Assembly (NCBI GenBank): GCA_015232355.1
Contig: JADFZW010000017.1
Location: forward strand, 1 to 64,000
Length of the DNA stretch: 64,000 nt
Origin: Oligoflexia bacterium
GTDB lineage: Bacteria > Bdellovibrionota > Bacteriovoracia > Bacteriovoracales > Bacteriovoracaceae
Reading direction: 5' to 3'
Shown here: positions 27,574-37,599 of the stretch, piece after piece
Numbering within the stretch: the stretch's first letter is position 1
Layout: each line of letters starts with the position of its first letter
Made by a program: the position numbers and the translations under genes
Notes under the pieces: generated by a model
Database searches by the model: none
Seen by the model: only the letters and a program-made list of their open reading frames with translations
What the model was told of the DNA's origin: nothing

Positions 27574-28713
27574 ATGAACATCACCATAAAAGGTTTTATT
27601 CTTAAAGAGTTCAAACAAACTCTTCGAGATCCTAAAATGAGAGTAATCTTATTTGGAATTCCCATTATTCAACTAATTCTCTTCGGTCTGGCCCTCTCTA
27701 CCGAAGTAAAAAACATACGCTTAAGCATTGTTGCAAAACCTAATGATGATGTCGCTCTTTCTATTTATCGTAGAGCAATCGCCTCAACTTGGTTTAAGGA
27801 AGTTGGTTTTTTAAATAGCGATCCAGTTGAAGCAATTCTAAACAATCGTACAGAGGCAGTAATTATTACTCCATCAAGCACACTGACTCGTGATCTTGAA
27901 AAAGATAAAGGGGGAGGGCAAATTCAATTACTCATCAATGGAGTCAATATTGTAAGGGCCCAGGGGATTGAACGCTACCTTAATGCTATTATTGGAAGTG
28001 AACTCAGTGAGCGAAGCAAGCGAAATAGTAGTAGGATTGAAAGCAACCTTTCACTATTACAATCATCATTCCAATCACCATTACAATTTAAAATTAGAGT
28101 CTTGTATAATCCCTCTATGGAAAGTGCCATCTTTATGGTTCCAGGTGTAATGTGCATGATCCTTTGTGTGCTTACAATTCTTCTCACCAGCATGGCCATT
28201 GCTAAAGAAAAAGAGCAAGGCACATATGAGATGCTCCTATCTACACCAATTAGTCCCTTAGAGATCATTGCTGGAAAAACTATTCCTTATATCCTTCTTG
28301 GACTTATCGACGTTCCAATTATAATTTGTGCAGCAGTTTTGATCTTTGCAGTTCCTGTGCATGGACCGCTGACATTTTTATTTATCAGTTCCTTTGCATT
28401 TATTCTAGCAACCGTAAGTATTGGTCTGTTAATATCTACGTTCGCACAAAATCAACAACAGGCAATGATGGGTGGATTTATTTTTCTTTTTCCTGCAATT
28501 CTCCTCTCAGGAATAATGTTTCCCATTGAAAATATCCCCAATTGGATCAGACCAATTACCTACTTAAATCCGCTCAGTTACTTTGCGACTCTACTTAGAA
28601 ATATCATGCTCAAAGGAGGAAACGTTGATGTATTTATAATCAATACAACAATGTTGTTTTTAATTGCGACAATTATAATTTTCATTGGATTAAAAAGATG
28701 TGAACAGAATTAA
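27574..28713 (+). CDS. ABC-2 type exporter permease (second)
   Basis: 379 aa, with the same layout as its neighbour: an N-terminal membrane segment (VILFGIPIIQLILFGLAL), an extracytoplasmic loop, and a C-terminal five-segment domain with coupling motif KEKEQGTYEMLLSTPISPLE. It starts 16 bp after the first permease gene and closes the exporter operon (fusion protein, two ATPases, two permeases). A tRNA gene follows after about 65 bp. Confidence 0.9.
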   Translation: MNITIKGFILKEFKQTLRDPKMRVILFGIPIIQLILFGLALSTEVKNIRLSIVAKPNDDVALSIYRRAIASTWFKEVGFLNSDPVEAILNNRTEAVIITPSSTLTRDLEKDKGGGQIQLLINGVNIVRAQGIERYLNAIIGSELSERSKRNSSRIESNLSLLQSSFQSPLQFKIRVLYNPSMESAIFMVPGVMCMILCVLTILLTSMAIAKEKEQGTYEMLLSTPISPLEIIAGKTIPYILLGLIDVPIIICAAVLIFAVPVHGPLTFLFISSFAFILATVSIGLLISTFAQNQQQAMMGGFIFLFPAILLSGIMFPIENIPNWIRPITYLNPLSYFATLLRNIMLKGGNVDVFIINTTMLFLIATIIIFIGLKRCEQN

Positions 28714-28779
28714 TTGTTGAATTTGTTTGTCAAATCCTATAAGCTTAATTATATTATTTCAGTTGGTTCTATTCCTATT

Positions 28780-28858
28780 CGGGGTGTAGCGCAGTCTGGT
28801 TTAGCGTATCTGCTTTGGGAGCAGGAGGTCGATGGTTCGAATCCATTCACCCCGACCA
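28780..28858 (+). tRNA. tRNA-Pro(TGG)
   Basis: The acceptor stem is CGGGGTG paired with CACCCCG, followed by discriminator A and an encoded CCA (28856-28858). The anticodon arm is TCTGC-TTTGGGA-GCAGG, giving anticodon TGG. The T arm is GATGG-TTCGAAT-CCATT. All cloverleaf stems close. It reads proline CCN codons. Confidence 0.95.
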
Positions 28859-28953
28859 TTTTTAAATTTCCTCATTTTTTGACAATATTTTCATTCGTAA
28901 TTGATCTCTTAGTTCAATTTTACAGAGAGTATTTTTATCTGTAATTTCATATT

Positions 28954-29145
28954 ATGAACTCAAAAAAAATTTTTTTATTACTTAGTCCAGTTGCCTATAA
29001 AGCAGATAAAAATCAAAATATCTTACTAATTGAAAGATCTTTAACTAAATATCAAAACGCTGACCTATTTGTTTTTCCAGAATTGAATGTAATTGGTGGC
29101 CAAAATTATGTGGATGACTATATTACGGAGATAATCTTTTTATAA
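28954..29145 (+). pseudogene. Truncated carbon-nitrogen hydrolase (nitrilase superfamily) N-terminus
   Basis: The first 55 or so residues match the start of a nitrilase-fold amidase: a beta strand (KIFLLLSPVAYKADKNQN), a helix, then DLFVFPELNVIGG, where the Glu of FPEL is the catalytic Glu of the Glu-Lys-Cys triad. The homology stops near 29117, exactly where the convergent fusion gene ends. The last residues are read from the 3' end of that gene. The Lys and Cys parts are missing, so no activity is expected. It marks a rearrangement breakpoint just downstream of tRNA-Pro. Confidence 0.7.
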
Positions 29146-31970
29146 TCACCTATACTAATTCCTGATATTTTTGCATTTTCGATAACTTTTAAAATCATTT
29201 CTTTTGTTAAAGGACCAATGTTATTTTGATTTTTTAATCCACAAACAGCAATGGCAAAGGTTTCCGCCATACAAGCAAACATTTCTCCCAGATCTTTGTT
29301 TACAGGAACACCAGGTATGGTGTCGCCTTGAAGATACCATTCAAGAGTTTTAGATTGTGCCAGTCCTCCAAGAAAGAGTGATACGTTTTCTCTTTTTGTA
29401 AGCACACTCTTTTTTACACTCGCAGGAACACCAACATCGATAATAACAACGCCATCATTTATATGTTCAGGTCCGATAATTGGAACATTGGAATTAGTAC
29501 CAGCATAAATTACTTCAAAGTTTTTTAAATCATAGAGATTAGTTTTTATTTCTAGAAAATCTTTAATCTCATTACTTGTTATGAGTTTAAAAAAATCAAT
29601 ATTGGAAATATCTTCGAATTGAGCAAATATTTTTTGTATTCCTAAAACACAAGGTGATGTAGCATTGGAATTAATGATATCGCATAAGATTCTTTTTAAG
29701 GCATATTGTAGTTTTGGTGATTCTTCCAGCTTAGAATGATAAAATAGAGTTATTTTAGCAAAATGATCTGCAAGTAGAGAAGCAGAGACAGAGACAATAT
29801 TTCCTGCCGCCCCTACTAGCGCTACATTTGATTTTGAGACATCAATTCCTTTATCTTTACAAGAGCGAAGAGTTGCTTCAACTCCCAAAGCAACAGTATA
29901 TGAATTACCTGTAGTTAAATTAAGTCCAGCACTATCAAGGGCCAATCCATTATTGGTAACAATTGAAGTAAATTGTCCAAGTCCAACAGTTGTGGCCCCA
30001 AGTTCTTTTGCATAGTAGATAGCATCTTGGATTTTAGAAATTAATTTATTTTTTTGATGAGAATTATAGAAGTAAAAAATTTGTTCAGAAGTTAGAGGAA
30101 TTGCCAGTAACATTACTTCTACTTGATGGCCATTATTGCCAACAAGTTTGCCACGATAAAATATTTCGAATTCAAAGAGTTCAAAAAGTTTAGAGGTATT
30201 TTCATTTATAAGATTGTCCGGAACTTCTTTAAGGGAAGTAAACATCTCTTTATTTCTTTTTGAATCTATGGAGTGACTTAAAAATACCGCTACATCATGC
30301 TGTGGTTTAGTTTGAATTGTAGACTGAGTAATAGTATTTGCTTTGTGAATATTAAACTCTGGATAGGCGTATCCTAGAAAATATTTCATATCTAAATTTT
30401 TTAGGGCAATAGTTAAATTGCTAAGGGCCTTTGTTAGATAGTTAATCTCTTTTTTAGAAGTATAAATTGATAACTCTATTCGCAGAGTGAATTGATTTGA
30501 TAGAGTTGGTGCAATTCGCAGGCGCTCTCTCTGTAGGAGAGCGGCAGAGAGAAAGTAACCAAAGACCGAAAGATCACAAAATAGTTTGTATTCAAAACAA
30601 AGATATCTGATTTCATCACTAAATTCAATGGCCAGCATGTGACCAATGCCACGAACTTCTTTTATTAATTTTGGATATTTATTTTTTATTTTGATTAATT
30701 CACTTTTAAGCAATTTAGCACTATTCATCCCTTTCTTTAGCAAAAGATTGTTATTTAATGTATCTAAAACTTTTAAGGCCACTGCCGATGATGCTGAATC
30801 CTCTGCAAAGGTGGATGTGTGAATGAGGCCAAAATTATCAATATAAATATTTTTTCTTATAACAGTAGCACCAATTTTTACTAATCCTCCACCAAGTCCC
30901 TTGGAGAAACAATAGATATCAGCAATGATTTTATGTTTGTAGGTGTGGGCAGCGGCCAAAGAACCCGTGCGATACATTCCAGATTGAATCTCATCAAAGA
31001 TTAATAGAAACTCATTATCGGTAGCAATTTTTCTAAATGTAGCAAGTATCTCTTCTCCTAATTCAAAGACACCACCTTCGCCTTGAATTGGTTCAAGAAT
31101 GGCGGCCGCTACTTTATAAAATGATCGTTCTTTAATTTCGATAGTGCTATTATTTAGTTGCGGAAAAAATATTTTATCTTTAAATTTATCACAGGCATTT
31201 AAAATGTGGGTTGTAGTTAATGATTTAGTTATTGGATCTTTTTGTATAAAGAAAGCACTCTCTTCATCTAAGTAAAAATATTTTCTATAAGAAGGATTAT
31301 AAGTTACCGTTAGGGACTTGATAGTCTTTCCATGAAAAGAATTTTCAACTGCCAGAAAAGTTGGTTTAGTTGTTATTATTTTTTGATTGTGGATTTTCAA
31401 ATCATGGATGATTTTTTTATTCTCATCGCTCAAAGCGTATTCTTGCAATAGAAGTTTATTATAGCATTCATTTAGTTCAATTTTAATATTTTCAATTTTA
31501 TGATAGTATTTGAGCAGAGCAAATTTCAAAGCTGCTTCAACACTCTCAGTACCAGAGTTGGATAGAGTTGTTATCCATGGCCCAACACCTCCACTTTCTT
31601 CTTCTAATAACTGTGAAAATCTTTGTGCTAATTTAGCACTATCCCCTCTAATAGAGAGTTGAGTGTGCGAGGGTGGACCATCTTTTAAAAATTGAATGTA
31701 ATGCTTTAATAATTTTTTATTTTTGTGACCTAAAATATTTCCACCATATCCACCGACAGCATCCAAAATATTTATTTTTTTTCTCTTCTCATTTAAGTAT
31801 GCAAGCCAATTTCCATCACCGTTGATATAGTTGACATCAAGTTTCAAGAAAGACATCAATTTTTTATTAAATGGTCTAGCATAATCTCCATATAGCTGAG
31901 ATAGATCCAACTGAGATGGATTTTTGTCAACAGAAAGCTTATGATTACTTTTTTGTTTATCTTTTTTCAT
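29118..31970 (-). CDS. Fused class-III aminotransferase / acyl-ACP reductase (AAR-like)
   Basis: Two enzymes in one 950-aa chain. Residues about 30-530 are a class-III PLP aminotransferase: NSGTESVEAALKFA, FHGKT, LLIFDEIQSGMYRTG and the PLP lysine K357 in FSKGLGGG. Residues about 590-945 resemble cyanobacterial long-chain acyl-ACP reductase: LGATTVGLGQFTSIV, LTTGNSYTVALGVE, a nucleotide-binding loop LVGAAGNIVSVSASLLAD, VVIDVGVPASV, and MFACMAET with C900 at the position of the acyl-enzyme cysteine. The expected chemistry is acyl-ACP or acyl-CoA to aldehyde, then amination to an alkylamine. Tambjamine and prodigiosin pathways use comparable reductase-transaminase didomain proteins. AAAGGA lies upstream of the ATG. 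It stands alone; the product is unknown. Confidence 0.8.
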   Translation of the reverse strand: MKKDKQKSNHKLSVDKNPSQLDLSQLYGDYARPFNKKLMSFLKLDVNYINGDGNWLAYLNEKRKKINILDAVGGYGGNILGHKNKKLLKHYIQFLKDGPPSHTQLSIRGDSAKLAQRFSQLLEEESGGVGPWITTLSNSGTESVEAALKFALLKYYHKIENIKIELNECYNKLLLQEYALSDENKKIIHDLKIHNQKIITTKPTFLAVENSFHGKTIKSLTVTYNPSYRKYFYLDEESAFFIQKDPITKSLTTTHILNACDKFKDKIFFPQLNNSTIEIKERSFYKVAAAILEPIQGEGGVFELGEEILATFRKIATDNEFLLIFDEIQSGMYRTGSLAAAHTYKHKIIADIYCFSKGLGGGLVKIGATVIRKNIYIDNFGLIHTSTFAEDSASSAVALKVLDTLNNNLLLKKGMNSAKLLKSELIKIKNKYPKLIKEVRGIGHMLAIEFSDEIRYLCFEYKLFCDLSVFGYFLSAALLQRERLRIAPTLSNQFTLRIELSIYTSKKEINYLTKALSNLTIALKNLDMKYFLGYAYPEFNIHKANTITQSTIQTKPQHDVAVFLSHSIDSKRNKEMFTSLKEVPDNLINENTSKLFELFEFEIFYRGKLVGNNGHQVEVMLLAIPLTSEQIFYFYNSHQKNKLISKIQDAIYYAKELGATTVGLGQFTSIVTNNGLALDSAGLNLTTGNSYTVALGVEATLRSCKDKGIDVSKSNVALVGAAGNIVSVSASLLADHFAKITLFYHSKLEESPKLQYALKRILCDIINSNATSPCVLGIQKIFAQFEDISNIDFFKLITSNEIKDFLEIKTNLYDLKNFEVIYAGTNSNVPIIGPEHINDGVVIIDVGVPASVKKSVLTKRENVSLFLGGLAQSKTLEWYLQGDTIPGVPVNKDLGEMFACMAETFAIAVCGLKNQNNIGPLTKEMILKVIENAKISGISIGDYKKIISVI

Positions 31971-32025
31971 ATTGTATTTAATCCTTTATTTGTCATTATT
32001 CATTTCGACAAAAAGAAATAAATCT

Positions 32026-32342
32026 TTAATATTTAATATCTAATATTTCTCGGATTATACGATAATTTTTTTCATCACTTTCAGATATTAGAGTGTGACA
32101 TTTTTCATTAAAAATACGAATGATTTGTCCGTCAACTTAAATGGCATGAGGAATAAAAATACCTTGTTTGAAAAGTTTAGCAAAATGCTCTACTAACTAA
32201 GTTTTACCGTTTCCAGATTTCCCGTAAAAAAAATTGGTCCCCTAGAGTTGATAGCTGGACCAACTCGATAAATTAAATCTTCACTAATAACCATATCGTT
32301 AAGTAATAGCTTTAAATTATAACCGACATTCCGTACTTTTCA
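32026..32342 (-). pseudogene. Decayed AAA-type ATPase remnant
   Basis: Reading leftward from about 32342, one frame gives VISEDLIYRVGPAINSRGPIFF. It then shifts by one base to GKSGNGKT (Walker A), TAG stop, LVEHFAKLFKQGIFIPHAI, TAA stop, VDGQIIRIFNEKCH, ending at a TAA at 32028-32026. This is the N-terminal half of a P-loop ATPase of the widespread bacterial type with YGxPGNGKT and 'IxIPxAIxVDGQII' motifs. One frameshift and two nonsense codons show that it is dead, and the remainder is absent. Confidence 0.7.
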
Positions 32343-32455
32343 ACATGGACTTTTTAATTAATTCACAACATTATTGATCCAATAAAAAATGTTGATCATC
32401 GTTGTTAGTTATTAGAAAATTTTCCTTTCAATAAATTTATTATAGGGAGGGAGAA

Positions 32456-34015
32456 ATGGATTTGTCAGAGGTGACAAAAATCGAATCAATAGCACATCAC
32501 GGATTGATAGCAGCTATAGGAAAGACATTAAAAATTGAGGAAAAAATAAATGCCAGGTTACCACTACAAAACAGAGAAGATAGCGTGACAAGAGGTCAGT
32601 CTGTAATGGCCATGGTAATAAATGGATTAGGTTTTATAGAGAGACGTCTATATATGGTTCAAGATTTTTTCAGCGATAAACCTATTGAAAGATTGCTGGG
32701 AAAAAATGTTACTTGTGATAAATTGAATGATGATAATCTTGGAAGAACATTGGATGCAATTTACGAGTATAATGCTTCAAAATTATTTTCTGAAATTGCT
32801 TTTGAGATTGGACTTGAACATAATGCTATGTCGAGATTTGCACATTTAGATACAACCAGTATATCTGTAGAGGGTAATTATGATTCTGAGGTGATTGATA
32901 CTCAAGGTGGTGGTGCTACTTTTCATATCACTCATGGTTATTCAAAAGATCATCGGAAGGATTTAAAGCAATTAGTGCTCTCACTTACAACAACTGGACC
33001 GGCATCAATTCCAATATGGTTAGAAACGTTATCTGGCAATAGCGCAGATAAAGAAAATTTTATTAAAACAATTGAGGCCACGAAAAAATTTCAAGAAGAA
33101 CTTAAAAAAAGCAGATCCTTTGTTTGGGTTGCCGATGCCGCTTTGTACACGAAAACAAAATTACTTTCCAAAGGCAATCTTGTATTATGGGTAACACGTG
33201 TTCCTGAAACAAATGAAGTTAACACTGTAAAGATAATGCTTCAAAAAAAGAAGAGATTTTAAAAAGTGCTTTGAAGAAATTTGAAAAAGAATTATATTAT
33301 TGTAAGAAAGATGCAGAGAAATCCTTTGATAAATTTGCAAAGAAACATCCGATGTTTATTTTAACAAGCGATATTGTTAGACTAAAAGGCAAAATGGATG
33401 GAAAGAAAGGACGACCGAAAGAAGAGGATAAAGTATTCAAGGGATTTAGTGTAAAAATTGAATATAGCAAAAATGACAAAAAGGTTATAAAACATGAAAA
33501 TGCAAGAGGAAAATTTATTTTAGGTACTAATGATTTTGATTTAACTGAATTACCAGATGAAATGATATTAAGTGAATATAAAAATCAGTCGAAGACAGAG
33601 GGATCTTTTCGATTTTTAAAAGACCCATCATTTTTTGCAAGTGAAGTGTGTCTAAAAAAACCAGAGCAAGTACAAGCATTTAATGTTTGTGATGGGATTG
33701 TGTTTAATGATATATAATGTTGGTCAATATCATTTAAGAAAAATTTTAGAGGAGACTAAAGAAACTGTTCCTAATCAACTAGGGAAAGGAACTCAACGGC
33801 CAACACTAAAATGGATTTTTCAATGTTTTAGAAGTTTGGCAGTCGTAAAAATAGTAGATGCCGATAATTAAGTTATAAAGGAATTTATTGCAAACATAAC
33901 AGAATTGCATAAAAAAGTTATTAGCTTGTTTGGTGAAACAACAATGCATATATATGGTTTTGATAATAATAAAAAATCCGGAAAATTATTAGATCACAAA
34001 TTGTTACTCAATTAA
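32456..34015 (+). pseudogene. IS1634-family transposase, disrupted
   Basis: The DDE transposase can be followed through three frames. The first segment (32456-33262) carries a DUF4277-like N-terminus (NGLGFIERRLYMVQDFF), the first Asp (HLDTTSISV) and the second Asp (VWVADAALYTK). The second (from about 33250 to 33680) carries QSKTEGSFRFLKDP with the Glu. The third (from 33683) carries GLCLMIYNVGQYHLRK, RPTLKWIFQCF, a TAA at 33869-33871, then HKKVISLFGETTMHIYG to a stop at 34015. The first shift is at a run of seven A; the second is a one-base change near 33680. AGGGAGGG precedes the ATG at 32456. I could not define terminal inverted repeats convincingly. Confidence 0.85.
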
Positions 34016-34215
34016 TTTTTCGGTATTAAAAAAACAACCATTCTTAAAAAAGTATAAACAGTGCACATTTATTTCATAGAGAAAAGTATACCGTCTATTT
34101 GAGTATTTGTTTAGCTTAAAAATATATAGACAAACATTTTGCAATCACAATATCATGTGAGCTTCATAAGTTATCTATATTAATAGGGGTACAAACTGAT
34201 TTGAAGGAGGAGGAT

Positions 34216-35493
34216 GTGTTCTACGCCAAAATGCCAAAATATGCAAAACTGTGCTTTTTTTTAGCACTCAATCTAATTTTTTTATTAGTGATTGATTGGA
34301 GTATAGGTTTTGTAATAAATTTTTCCAAAAAAGCAGAATACGACAAATTGCAACTTCCTCGACATCAAGTTTCTGTGTCAGGGTGGCAGAATGAGCGATA
34401 CTTGATTGACCCAGTGTTGGGATATCGACTGGCGCCAAATGAAGTCTATGCAAAATTTTTATTCCCTGAATCTATCTATACTGACAAATATGGATTTGTT
34501 CATAACGGGGATCCAAATAGAATCATTCACAATCCTAAAAGTTTAAATACATATAGAATTATTATTTTCGGAGGTTCTACTGCTGCCTCGTGGGGAGCAA
34601 CTGCCCCTTCAAAAAATCTTTCTGCTCGAATAGAATACTATTTGAACAAACAAGGCAAAAATAATTTAAAATACGAGGTCATTAATGCCGGGGTTATGGG
34701 GTACTACTCAGTAATAGAGTTTTTATATTACTCATTAGATCTCATAAACTTGAAACCCGACTTAGTGGTGTTTTTAGATGGATTCAATGATCAGTGGGGT
34801 TATCGAGAAGGAGGTGGTGATACGTACCTGACTTCCACAGGTTATTATTATAATAATCAAACAAGGGATCTGCTCTCATTTTTAAGGCAGAACCAAGAAC
34901 GAGTAGATGAGGCAGAAAATTTTAAATCTGCATTTCGTAAATTATTATTGGATTCATTTTTGGTTATGAAGCAAGCTTTCCCCAACATTGTCCTTGCAAT
35001 GAAACGGGTGTTAAAAACAAGCAGTTTATCAAAAACACTAAAAATACCTCTAAGCAAAGAACTAAAACCAATAGTTGATGTTAATCAACCCAGCGAACAG
35101 AAGTTGTTCGCTGGACTAAGAGGTAAAGATAAGTTTAAACAGGCTTGTGTAAATATTATCGGTGTTAGTAAAATAAATAAAATCAAAGTAATGTTGTTGT
35201 TACAGCCAGGGCTAAACCAAAAGTATAAAAAAAATCTAACAGGCGAAGAAAAGGAAATATTTTCTTATCTAAAAGCTACAGGTAATTGGACAAAGTTCGA
35301 AAACGCAGAAGAAATCTATGGAAGCCTAAGAAATGATTTTCATGATGACCGTACTGTTTGGGTTGAAAACCTCCTCTATCTATTTGCGGATGTTAAAGGT
35401 CAAACTTATTTTGATATCGCACACTACTCTGACTTAGGTCTTGACATTTTGGCATCTAGAACATCATCCTTGATCAGTAAAATGAACAAGTAG
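34216..35493 (+). CDS. Membrane-anchored SGNH/GDSL-type hydrolase
   Basis: One N-terminal membrane segment (LCFFLALNLIFLLVIDWSIGF) precedes an extracytoplasmic SGNH domain. Block I is IIFGGSTAASWGA with the nucleophile Ser near residue 121; block II is NAGVMGYYS; block III is DGFNDQWG with the Asn. The C-terminal block V is DIAHYSDLG with the Asp-x-x-His pair. Such enzymes commonly remove or transfer O-acyl groups on surface polysaccharides. I prefer a GTG start at 34216 because AGGAGG (34205-34210) is 5 nt upstream; an upstream TTG at 34201 would place the ribosome site inside the gene. It is followed 57 bp later by a polytopic membrane protein, probably its partner. Confidence 0.75.
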   Translation: MFYAKMPKYAKLCFFLALNLIFLLVIDWSIGFVINFSKKAEYDKLQLPRHQVSVSGWQNERYLIDPVLGYRLAPNEVYAKFLFPESIYTDKYGFVHNGDPNRIIHNPKSLNTYRIIIFGGSTAASWGATAPSKNLSARIEYYLNKQGKNNLKYEVINAGVMGYYSVIEFLYYSLDLINLKPDLVVFLDGFNDQWGYREGGGDTYLTSTGYYYNNQTRDLLSFLRQNQERVDEAENFKSAFRKLLLDSFLVMKQAFPNIVLAMKRVLKTSSLSKTLKIPLSKELKPIVDVNQPSEQKLFAGLRGKDKFKQACVNIIGVSKINKIKVMLLLQPGLNQKYKKNLTGEEKEIFSYLKATGNWTKFENAEEIYGSLRNDFHDDRTVWVENLLYLFADVKGQTYFDIAHYSDLGLDILASRTSSLISKMNK

Positions 35494-35550
35494 ACTCATC
35501 TGAGGACCTAAATAAATTATTAAAAATCTTTGCAATTGCGTATTTGAAAT

Positions 35551-37599
35551 ATGCCTATGTTCAAAATATCCACTTTATCCATATATATTTTTTCTGTTAT
35601 GTTCGGATTGTTTGTTCCGTTCGGTTTTAATTTCTTATCTTTTATCTTTCCACTTTTTATTCTAGTGGGCCTTTTTTTTAAAGAATTAGAATTAATGGAT
35701 AGTCTAATAATTGCTTTTGCAATGGTGCTACCATCGACAGCAGTAGTTGGATTTGCTCTGCTGTTGCTAGGAGCGTACCACCCTACGATTTTAGTTGCTG
35801 TTCTTTGCATGCCTATATTTTTTTTTAGAATCGACAGCTGTCATGTTGGCAAACCAAGAATAGCATTTGATATTGAAACTTTATCAATAATACTCATATT
35901 GATATTTTTTTTGTATTTCTCATATTGGTTTCCATTCACACCAATATTCAACATGGACCATTATGCGATCATGGATTTATCGAGGTATTTTGCAAACAAT
36001 AAAATACTCCCTCCATGGACAACAGAGAATTTATTTCCGACAGCAACAAGGACAATAATCTATCCTCAAAATATTATTATGGCATTCTGGGGATCAATTA
36101 ATTATTGGGTCTATCATGACGACATTTTCCTTATCAAATCAACTAATATTATTTGTTGGATTTATTTGGCCAATGCTCTTTTGATTGTAAAACGTTTAAC
36201 TATGAACAACAAAAGAGTATTGTTTTTTCTAGTTATGCTACTTAGTGTTCCTCATTGGTTTTCTGCTTTTGGAAAGACTTTTGTTAGTGACACATTTCAA
36301 GTTTTTTACTCCATTTTTTTCATGTTTCTGATCATTGAAACATTCATAGAAAAGAAATATAAATTAATTCCACTAGTTCTTATGCTGGTGGGAATCTCTG
36401 TTTACATACGGATATTTTTATGTGGATACTTCGTGTTTTTCCTAGGTTTAACTTTTTTCACGATGTACTTTGGTCATAAAAATTTTACTTCCTCATTGAT
36501 ATCAAAGTACATATTGAGTACACGTAATATAGCATGTTTTTTGATTGCCTTTATCATTTTGATTTCTTGGCCTATGACAATGTGGTTCAAGTACGATAAT
36601 CCCATGATGCCACATTCTTCCTCTGTTGCAAATTTTCGATACAATCTCGCAAATGAATTAGATGTGTTTAACAATGCTATGATGAACGCAAATTATATTA
36701 ATGAAAGTAGGTTTGAACAAATTAAAAATGCCCTTACGAAACGAAACATCTACTACAAAACATACACACAAAATGATGGTAATTCTACTCCTGTAAAAAT
36801 TCAAACACTACTTAGTTCTTATTTATTTCTAATTACAGCAACAGTAATTAGTGTTTTTGTATTTTACAATATGTTTTTTCGGAATAGAAAAAATAAAATG
36901 AAGCTTATGTTTTTTGCTACCTGGACAATAATCCCTATATTTCTATGGTTTTTTCTCGATAAAAAAATGGCCACCGTAAAATATTTTATTTCCTCTATAC
37001 CGGCCTGGTGTATGTGGATCACATGTGGACTTAGCGGTAAGCTCAAAGGAAAATATTATAAAATATTTTGGCCGATAGTATTGGTACTAATAATCAGACT
37101 CTCTCTTATAGAAATAATTCCGAAACTGGAGGTACTTAAGAAAGACGGACCTTTCCCTAATTGGGAGACGGTCTTTAGAGCAGAATATTTTAATAAGATT
37201 GATTTTATAAAGCAATGTAGATATCACAAAGTTGATACCAAAAATTCCATTCTCCTATTACGAGGGGAACACGGTGGCTTTATTACATATTTTTTAGGTA
37301 AGCAACATATTTGGGAATACAATTGGTACGAAAATCCAATTTTTAAGGGACTTCATGAAGCAAAAAGTAGAGAAGAGATTATTTCATATTTAAAAGTGAA
37401 GCAAATAAAGTATATTGTTTCCATGAATGAACCAGAATTAAACAGATTTTACCTGGACGCGTTTACCAAAACTAGCTCAGTTTTTAAGGAAATTCTAGTA
37501 AGCATGATCATAAAGGGCGATAAAAGATTTGTGTCGTTATACAAAGAGGAGAAAGCGAAAGGATTAGAACTTGAGTTAATTGAAATCAAAGACATCTAA
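35551..37599 (+). CDS. Polytopic membrane protein, possible GT-C glycosyltransferase or polysaccharide ligase
   Basis: 682 aa with about a dozen hydrophobic segments through residue 520 or so and a soluble C-terminal domain of about 150 aa (GEHGGFITYFLGKQHIWEYNW ... IKYIVSMNEPE). An acidic/aromatic first extracytoplasmic loop (PIFNMDHYAIMDLSRYF) is reminiscent of GT-C enzymes that use a lipid-linked sugar, and KQIKYIVSMNEPEL resembles the C-terminal soluble module of such proteins. There is no exact family match. It follows the SGNH hydrolase, so modification of a surface glycan by the pair is the likely context. Confidence 0.6.
   Translation: MPMFKISTLSIYIFSVMFGLFVPFGFNFLSFIFPLFILVGLFFKELELMDSLIIAFAMVLPSTAVVGFALLLLGAYHPTILVAVLCMPIFFFRIDSCHVGKPRIAFDIETLSIILILIFFLYFSYWFPFTPIFNMDHYAIMDLSRYFANNKILPPWTTENLFPTATRTIIYPQNIIMAFWGSINYWVYHDDIFLIKSTNIICWIYLANALLIVKRLTMNNKRVLFFLVMLLSVPHWFSAFGKTFVSDTFQVFYSIFFMFLIIETFIEKKYKLIPLVLMLVGISVYIRIFLCGYFVFFLGLTFFTMYFGHKNFTSSLISKYILSTRNIACFLIAFIILISWPMTMWFKYDNPMMPHSSSVANFRYNLANELDVFNNAMMNANYINESRFEQIKNALTKRNIYYKTYTQNDGNSTPVKIQTLLSSYLFLITATVISVFVFYNMFFRNRKNKMKLMFFATWTIIPIFLWFFLDKKMATVKYFISSIPAWCMWITCGLSGKLKGKYYKIFWPIVLVLIIRLSLIEIIPKLEVLKKDGPFPNWETVFRAEYFNKIDFIKQCRYHKVDTKNSILLLRGEHGGFITYFLGKQHIWEYNWYENPIFKGLHEAKSREEIISYLKVKQIKYIVSMNEPELNRFYLDAFTKTSSVFKEILVSMIIKGDKRFVSLYKEEKAKGLELELIEIKDI

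Noticed and set aside
28714..28944. Open frame of 76 codons across the tRNA gene
   Set aside because: It reads straight through tRNA-Pro and has no ribosome site or recognisable sequence.
33683..33871. Separate small gene after the transposase
   Set aside because: Its translation continues the IS1634 transposase after a one-base shift.
34020..34095. Terminal inverted repeats of the IS element
   Set aside because: A weak match (GTACTTTTC near 32332 with GAAAAGTATAC near 34080) was seen but is too short and AT-rich to define ends.
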